Shown piece after piece: positions 57,480-64,000 of a stretch of DNA of 64,000 nucleotides. Source of the DNA: Hymenoscyphus infarciens (lineage: Eukaryota > Ascomycota > Leotiomycetes > Helotiales > Helotiaceae); contig LLCB01000053.1 in NCBI GenBank assembly GCA_001414345.1, forward strand, positions 173,504-237,503, in the 5' to 3' direction. The notes beneath the pieces were generated by a model. It saw only the letters and a list, made by a program, of their open reading frames with translations, was not told the DNA's origin and did no database searches. The translations under genes were made by a program, and so were the position numbers. Each line of letters starts with the position of its first letter. The stretch's first letter is position 1.

Positions 57480-59562
57480 GTCCAGCTCGGTTGCAGAAGC
57501 CAAGGGAGGGTCTGTACCGAAGTATGATATAGTACGACATTTGCCACTTCTCAAACTCCAAGCTGCATCTTGCGAAACTGGAATCATCAGAAGAACAATG
57601 AACCATTAATTCCAGTTTCTGGTAAAAGGATATCACACGCCTCTTTTCATGCTAATGCGGACTCAACGGACCTGTCATATCCAGCACAATCGACTCATGG
57701 TGGGAGGAAAACAGGTTGCATCGACGCACGCCTCCGCATTGCATGGGTTGATCCGGGGTTGGATGCTGGTTTCATTTAGCCATGAACTCGACCGAAAGTG
57801 TACCGTGGGGGTGTGGTGTAGTGTAGCAGATCGCGTGGGTGAATTGATGACGGTAAAGTACCTAACAAGCAACGATGGCGTGTAAAGCGGAAAACTGCGC
57901 CAATGCGGTAACTTTGCGTTGGCAAAAAAGTTGTACCCCCATCACCTCAACACATCTTCGTTCATGTCCATATTGCCGACGAGCCGCATGCTCGTCACGA
58001 AAACGAACAATTTCAATTTCCTTTCTCTCCACCATCTCTCCGAGAATTGACAAAGCTAACAATTTATGACATTGCCGCTGTGCACCAATAGATTTGTTGG
58101 GAAGAGCCAGAGAGAAATGGACAATTGGGCTTCAAGTTCCATCGCTCAAATGCCGTGTCCTATTGTCCGGGACTAGCAGCGGTTAGAGACTGATGCCATG
58201 TACGAGAGGAGATGAACAATGTGCGGTGACAGGATTCGGCAAAGAACCACATTCGAGGACATCGATCCGTGCCGCTGTTTCATGGGGCTCTCCCCAGCAC
58301 TGGAATTGATCTGCTGAAGAGCTCTCTTCTCGCAATAGAAAAGGATAATGGCAATCAATAGTTGGCGTTTTGCTAGCTTCGAGTAATAATTATCTGCATT
58401 TGTCCTACGAAGTAAAAAGAGGGAGTAGTTGAAGCGATTGTCCGAGCTTGGCAGATTTGAGTGTATTAAAACTCCTGGACAATAGCTCAATCGTGCTGTA
58501 TTTTTGGGACAACGACTGCCGATGCCTTTGTCCAGAGCAAGGAGGGGTAAGGTAATGAATGGCAGGCAAGCCTCGTGAAGCTGGCTGCACGCGCGATTGG
58601 CAGAAGCCCGTCGCTTCTGATCAATTTCTAGGATATGGAGGGACAAAGAGAGGAAAAGAGCCCGTCTTGTTAATTCATCTGCTGGTGGCGTACTACCAAA
58701 GCTGAAATCTCCCAGGGAAGGTTACATGATGGCCCGAAGAGACGAAGAGTGATGGTCATGATCACCACGGGATGTGCCACAGGGTATGAATTGTTTTTTG
58801 GTGCAGTGAAACAGACGGGCCCCAACAAAGCATTTGCACAAGGAGGGCTGAAGGCTGAAGCAACTCGAGGGCTGAGTCATATAGACACCTTTTTATCCAG
58901 AATCTTCTGACTTCTTCCGTCGTAATTGAGGGGGTCCGGCGGTCGACATTCGGTTCGCAGCAGGAAAGCGAATCTCCAACACCAGTCGCCCATGTTCCGG
59001 GAAGAGTTTTATTCCCTCTTTGTCGCCAAAGAGCAACTCCTTATCTTTAAGAGTTCAACCAGGCCGCTCGCTGGCTGCGTGGTTTTGGGGTAAGGTTATG
59101 GTGTAATTTCCAAAGGAGTGGTGTTACAAACGGAGGAAAGACGGGGACTCTTGCCAGAAGAGGAGTTAGAGGGACATTGACATGCTGCTTTGCTGGTCAC
59201 CAAGGTGCGTGCTGGACATCGTTTTGACCAGTCAATTGCCGCGCTCTTTTCTCTCCTCCACCGCTGCTTTCCTCGTTCATCCTCGACTCGACCTCGGCCT
59301 CTCATTGCAGGCAGGCTCGTCTGCGGGCTGACATCCTTCTGAGCGTCGCACCGGGTTTCCGGGCTCGATTTGATCCCTGGCCTGGTTGAAAGGAGGAGGA
59401 TTTGTTTGCGGGCATTGGCCGAAGAGACGAGGCATGGGCGGATAACAGCATGGTATGCGCGGAGAGGAGGCGGAGCTGATGACAAGTCGGGGTAGAGGTG
59501 GGTGGGTGGGTGTTCTTTTCACTTCACGCGGCTTGACCTGCGCAATGGAGGAGGGAGTACAA

Positions 59563-59596
59563 GTACAGTACGGTACGGTACGGTACGGTACAGTAC
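59563..59596 (+). repeat. GGTAC tandem repeat
   Basis: Repeated GTACG/GTACA 5-mers over 34 bp, self-complementary (GTAC). Simple repeat. Confidence 0.8.
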
Positions 59597-59650
59597 AGGT
59601 AGGCGAGAGGGTGTGGGTGGAGGGGGAAGAGAAAGGATTGGGTGAGGAGG

Positions 59651-59693
59651 GAGTTGGGAGTTGGGAGTTGGAAGTTGGGAGCTGGGAGTTGGG
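59651..59693 (+). repeat. GAGTTGG heptad repeat
   Basis: About six imperfect copies of a 7-bp GAGTTGG unit. Confidence 0.8.
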
Positions 59694-59890
59694 CGAAGTT
59701 GTGTGACGAGCCGGTGTCGAGACTTGACGTGATTTCCAACATAACATACGGAGGTACTCTACATGTTCAAGGCGTGGGTGCAGGTTTACTACTGGAGAAG
59801 CAAGGCTAATACGGAGCGTAGAATAGAAATCAAGAAGCTGGGGTTTAACCCTGTCCTTATGTTATGAGCTTAAGTTAAGTGAGGGGGTAG

Positions 59891-59930
59891 GCATGGGCAT
59901 GGACATGGGCATCGGGGCATGGGCATGGAC
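59891..59930 (+). repeat. GCATGG hexamer repeat
   Basis: About six imperfect GCATGG/ACATGG units in 40 bp. Confidence 0.75.
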
Positions 59931-60253
59931 AAGGTTGTTGGCATGAAAAGTCGGTTCGTCCACACACGGGGCCTCGCTTGTCCATGTCTCCGGAGGAGTT
60001 CTCCTCTTCTTTGCAGGCTCGGTGCTTCTTCTTCACGGCCTAAATTCAAAGGCGGTATGTGCACGTGTAGTTCTCATCCCTTTTGATTGTTTCCAGGGCC
60101 GGTTTCCTGGTTGAATTCTCTCTCTCTCTCTCTCGACTCTTCCCAATCGACTACGACATCCTGGCGTTTCCTTCTCCGGTTGCACCGTTCCGTGCATCTT
60201 CTCCTGGAGTCGAAGTCCAACTCTTCGCTTCGTCTCTTGGATGATTGGAGCCA

Positions 60254-60358
60254 ACAAGAGGCAAGGGACAAGAGACAAGGGACAAGAGACAAGAGACAAG
60301 AGACAAGAGACAAGAGACAAGAGACAAGAGACAAGAGACAAGAGACAAGAGACAAGAG
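60254..60358 (+). repeat. ACAAGAG heptad microsatellite (15 copies)
   Basis: A 105-bp array of fifteen 7-bp units, mostly ACAAGAG with early ACAAGGG/GCAAGGG variants. The last ten or so units are identical. ORFs across it on both strands are repeat artefacts. Confidence 0.92.
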
Positions 60359-60960
60359 CACGATAACCAGACTGACAATAGCAGAGCCGGGTCTGCGGTC
60401 CTCTTCGGTCTCTTCAAGGTCTAATAAGTGCCGGCCGGGTCGTATGAAAGCGGTTTCCTGGGATGTTCAAGAGGGGGAGGAAGGACGCTCAAAGCTCAAC
60501 CGCGCATTGTTGTTGATGATTGGGTTCTTGGAAATGACCTCGCTATGGCTATAGTATTATGTTATGGCCTTGAGCAGAGATTACTTGTTGGTTGTTTCTT
60601 GAAGGGCATCATTCGTCGTCTCCTATTCCTCTCTCGTCTCCCTGCTGTTGTGCTCAAGTACCTTTCTCCTTTTTCCTTTCTCCTTTCTACTTTCTACTTT
60701 CTACTACACCTCTCCAACCCCTCCTCCGTCTTCATATCGACTTGCTGCAGTGTAGCCTGCATCTCTGCATCTCTCTCTGCACCACCACCGAAAGCCACGA
60801 AGACCTCATTCTTCACCACCAGTAGTAGTTGGCCCTCCCCTCCAATCCACGCACGCCTGGTGTGACTGACGCCTTCCAAACTGACCGGCGTACCAACCAA
60901 CATCACGCCCGCCTCCCTCTGCCTGTGCTGTGTGCTGTGGCAGTCCAGTCGGCAAGAGTA

Positions 60961-60988
60961 GACTGTACTAGACTGTACTAGACTGTAC
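60961..60988 (+). repeat. GACTGTACTA 10-bp direct repeat
   Basis: Almost three copies of a 10-bp unit, about 870 nt upstream of the velvet ATG. Confidence 0.75.
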
Positions 60989-61200
60989 AACGAACGATAG
61001 GAGGTAGCAGATCATTTAGCTGCACTGCATCTACCGACACCGCAGCCACTCAATCACCGCGAAGCATTGCCAGAGAACCACACACACCTTCGCCCGTTCG
61101 GGTAGAGGTCAGCAACCTCCTTCGCTCATCGTCCGCCAGCCTGGTTACAAGCTCTGCAAACTACGGTACCGCCTTCCATTGGGTGTCTGGTCTGGCCCAT

Positions 61201-61226
61201 CGCCATCGCCATCGCCGTCGCCATCC
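61201..61226 (+). repeat. CGCCAT hexamer repeat
   Basis: Four CGCCAT/CGCCGT units; simple repeat in the region upstream of the velvet gene. Confidence 0.75.
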
Positions 61227-61828
61227 TCGTCGCTCTTGTGCCCCTTCCAGCACTTGCATCTTGCAGCTCTCTCCCCTCGTTTCCTCATCCCTCGAACAGT
61301 CAGCCCTTTGATTCCTGGTAAAGGTTGTATGTACCGCCTGCCGATAACACGAACGATATCCCGTCCTGTTATATTCACCGCATCCCCCCTTCCCTTTTCC
61401 ATTGGAAGCGATCTCATCCGACCACCAGAGTCCTTATTTTGTCACTCTACGCCGCTTCGATCTCCAAGATTAATTATTCCAGAAGCTGTCAGTCAGATTC
61501 AGCGTCAAGGGAAAGCAAAGCACCAGGACATGGGCATTTAGCAGAACCGCCTCTTCAGCACACTACTTACCGCCGGCTTGTCGTTCTAGTTCAGGACTCG
61601 CTCGCTCTCACTTAAGCAGCGCCTTAGACCAGCTGCCGCGACTCCGTAAGATATCTCCTCGCGTCCCCTTCTAGTTTCTGACATGTCCTTTAGTCAATCA
61701 TCTTCGGCCTAATTGAGCGTTTTCCCATTGTCAGGCATCATCGTTGCAATTCGCGATTGACCTCTCGTCTCCCCGAGACACAGACCCCGTCACACCAATC
61801 GACCACACCTAAGAAAGACCCCGACAAG

Positions 61829-63273
61829 ATGTCGACCCTCACTCACCCCCCTCCGAGGTACACGGGAGCCCCTCCAAATCATCCAAACCATCCAAACCAT
61901 CCAAACCCGAGATCCCTCGAGCATCGCAACCCCCTACCAGAGGCACAATCAATGTCTTTACCGCCGATGTCATCGCTGTTGCCAAGGCATGAGCGGATGG
62001 AACAATCGCCGGCGCATAATATTCCATACCCACCCAGATCCTTTCCACCAGCACCTCCACCTCCTCCTCCCCCACAACAACAACCAAATCGCTCCTTATG
62101 GTTGGGTCCAGACCACGCCGCACCACCACCGCCGCAGCACTTGTATCAACATCCTCCACATCCTCCACAACCTCGTAGAACCTCTTCTCACAGCAGCGGC
62201 GGTTATCTCCAAGATCCCCCTTTGGTCGCTTCCCCAACTGGTTCTCATCACAATTACGCCCAACACGGCGGCGCATCGCCAGTCTCTCAACACCACCACC
62301 ATCAACCGGACTTGCGCAGGAGCGTATCGCCAGAACCAGTGGTAGTTTCTTCTGCTTTTTCACCAACCCGCGCATCGTACAATTACTTCTCGCAACCGCC
62401 GCCGCCTATTCATACCTCAAGTGCCTTTCATTTGCAGAACCCATCGCATGCGACCAGTCCAACCACTCACGCTCCAAATTCTTCCAATGCAATGCAGATA
62501 TCGGGGCTCTTAAGCAGTGGTCCGAGGTACCTTACCCAGCAGCCAATGTATTTGTCTTGCTCCAAACTAACCATTTCTACAGTACCCATCCTCCACGTCC
62601 AGCACCTAGACATATCATTCGAATGCGACAACAACCTCTTGCCGCGCGAGCATGTGGATTTGGCGAACGCGATCGTCGTGTGATTGACCCACCTCCGATT
62701 CTCCAGATGACCGTGGAAGACCCCAATGCCTCCGCAGAAGAGATGAAAGCATTGATACGCCAACCTTGCGCCGTTGTCCATTGCACTCTGTGGGATCCAA
62801 TTGCGAACAAGGACGATACAGCGATGCCGGGCACAACAGACAAACGACAACAGCGGAGGTTGATGGGCACATTGGTCTCGTCACCGTTCGTGGGAAAGGA
62901 TGAACATGGAGTCGAAGGCTGTTTCTTCACATTCCCTGATCTTTCGGTACGAACGCCGGGGAAATACAGCCTTCGGTTTAGTCTGATGATTATCGACCCA
63001 ATGCAAATGCGATCGGGACACTCGGTGCCTGTGAGCTCGGTCGTGTTCAGCGATACATTCCATGTCTACAATGCCAAGGACTTTGGTGGAATGAGACCGA
63101 GTACTGCGTTGACTAAACAATTGAAGCACCAAGGTTGTTTAATCAGCGTCAAGAAAGGGAATGCCAAGACAGGCGGAAACATCAGAGACGACGACGATGA
63201 AGACGATGAAGACGAAGACGATGGGGATGATGAGAAGAAACCCAAGAGAGCAGCGAAGAGGGTGAAGAGGTGA
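61829..63273 (+). CDS. velC: Velvet-domain regulator, VelC-type
   Basis: Exons 61829-62526 and 62583-63273 encode 462 aa. Velvet proteins are NF-kB-fold DNA-binding regulators that couple development to secondary metabolism. The velvet domain lies at about residues 245-425: IIRMRQQPLAARACGFGERD, RRVIDPPPILQMTVEDP, RRLMGTLVSSPFVGKDE, GCFFTFPDLSVRTPGKYSLRFSL and GCLISVKKGN. The ARACGFGERDRRVIDPPPI signature fits VelC better than VeA, VelB or VosA. The N-terminal 230 residues are Pro/His/Ser-rich with an NHP tandem repeat and a poly-Pro stretch. The C-terminus is Asp/Glu-rich followed by a basic KKPKRAAKRVKR tail, a likely nuclear signal. The frame is open to an upstream ATG at 61757; 61829 is preferred. 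The very long upstream region is usual for such regulators. Confidence 0.85.
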
Positions 63274-63984
63274 TTCCCTAACCTCATCCCTTGTCAGCGA
63301 TACTGAGATTGCCAAACCAAGACTAGCGACAATATCTTGCGGTCCGGTCAAGCTACAATTCAGCTATGAGAACGTTCAGGATGTCCAGGGCCATCCGATC
63401 CTACCTCGTCCCCCCGGTCGAAAATCATCCTCATCGAGAGGATGGCAGCACGGGTTGATAATGTGCATCATATTCCTTTTATTTCTATGGGCATTTTCGG
63501 TGCGTTTTATTCCGAATATTTTCCAGCCTCACCGCTCGGCGAGCTTGGAGTTGCTCCAGCATCATCGCAATTTCCAATTACAGATGGCGAGACCTTTGTA
63601 AGGAACTCTTTCTCCATGGGCAGTTATTTTTGTATATGATATATTTCTGACGACAGATTTTTTCCCCCCTTCTTCACGAGGTTCCCAGATACCAACCTTT
63701 CTTTCCTCTTTCCCTTATCGTACATCTTGAAGGGGTCTTTTATATATTTGCATTTGGGCTATCTTACCATGATCCTTTTCTTTTGTTGTTTACTTGATTT
63801 AATCTGCATTGTTTCGGTTTGGTTTATTTTAGAAGGGGTATTTATTGTGGCTCTTTTTCTTTACGTAACGACATTAGAGGCTTTCTTTAATTTATCCTTT
63901 TTATTTTATTTTCGAGTAGGATATATCCACGGAGTTCATTTTTATATATATCTTGTTTTCTTGTCCTAGATTTATATCTGGTCT
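63274..63984. other. 3' flank of the velvet gene
   Basis: About 710 nt, becoming T-rich towards the right edge. No gene. Confidence 0.45.
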
Positions 63985-64000
63985 GGGGGGGGGGGGGGGG
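63985..64000 (+). repeat. G homopolymer at the window edge
   Basis: At least sixteen Gs end the window. It may be a true tract or a sequencing artefact. Confidence 0.7.

Larger units (their letters stand above)
54437..61828. other. Long gene-free region upstream of the velvet gene
   Basis: 7.4 kb with only shadow-type short ORFs. It has several microsatellites (see separate entries), an alternating CATGTACATG tract at 55965-55985, and CT/CA-rich stretches from 60 kb on that may be a long 5' leader of the velvet gene. No protein gene or structured RNA can be supported. Confidence 0.5.

Noticed and set aside
60254..60358. Possible CRISPR-like array
   Set aside because: It is a 7-bp microsatellite without spacers, in a fungal genome.
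61839..62375. 178-codon minus-strand ORF opposite the velvet N-terminus
   Set aside because: It is a shadow of the Pro/His-rich velvet coding frame.

Overview
The window is genomic DNA of a filamentous ascomycete (Pezizomycotina), probably a leotiomycete-like species. The evidence is the gene set (Dicer-like protein, velvet regulator, HET-domain relic, eisosome protein, Zn2Cys6 factor), short introns of about 47-60 nt with GTAAGT-type donors and CTAAC/CTGAC-type branch sites, and AT-rich blocks that look mutated by repeat-induced point mutation (RIP). The class assignment is my inference.

Layout: 1-2.2 kb is a stop-riddled AT-rich relic. 2.3-7.6 kb is a dcl2-type Dicer (-). 8.0-9.5 kb is an ASCC1/AKAP7-type 2H-phosphodiesterase gene with a Sin3-type PAH domain inside it. 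10.2-11.0 kb is a secreted PL20 glucuronan lyase, 11.5-12.3 kb is VPS29 (-), and 12.6 kb is a tRNA-Asp. 13.7-18.2 kb is an ABCC transporter (-) and 19.7-21.0 kb a tyrosine phosphatase (-). 22.0-24.6 kb is EIS1, 25.3-28.1 kb recyclin-1, 28.6-29.9 kb CDK7 (-), 30.6-31.6 kb a Frag1/DRAM/Sfk1 membrane protein, and 33.4-34.2 kb a small secreted protein. 35.0 kb is a tRNA-Tyr (-). 36.7-39.0 kb is a broken HET gene, followed by a decayed inverted-repeat element. 40.7-43.6 kb holds the divergent pair UBP6 and ARC19. 47.0-49.8 kb is dolichol kinase SEC59 and 51.1-53.2 kb a Zn2Cys6 regulator. 53.2-61.8 kb is a gene desert with a TTA-flanked MITE and many microsatellites, leading to a velC-type velvet gene at 61.8-63.3 kb.

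The most unusual signal is that BOTH recognisable tRNA genes carry two introns. One is the ordinary intron after position 37. The other is a 54-59 nt insert with all the marks of a spliceosomal (mRNA-type) intron: GTAAGT donor, CTAAC branch site, TAG acceptor. It lies in the T-loop of tRNA-Asp and in the variable loop of tRNA-Tyr. Removing it exactly restores complete 72-nt and 75-nt cloverleaves. Neither insert contains a run of four Ts, and each gene has a T-run downstream, so both look like Pol III genes that need an mRNA-like splicing step. I know of no described eukaryotic system of this kind.

Most protein genes are ordinary housekeeping or cell-biology genes with no operon-like logic. 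They share divergent promoters at dcl2/phosphodiesterase, CDK7/Frag1 and UBP6/ARC19. Exon coordinates were worked out by hand from reading frame, splice signals and remembered family motifs; no database search was run.
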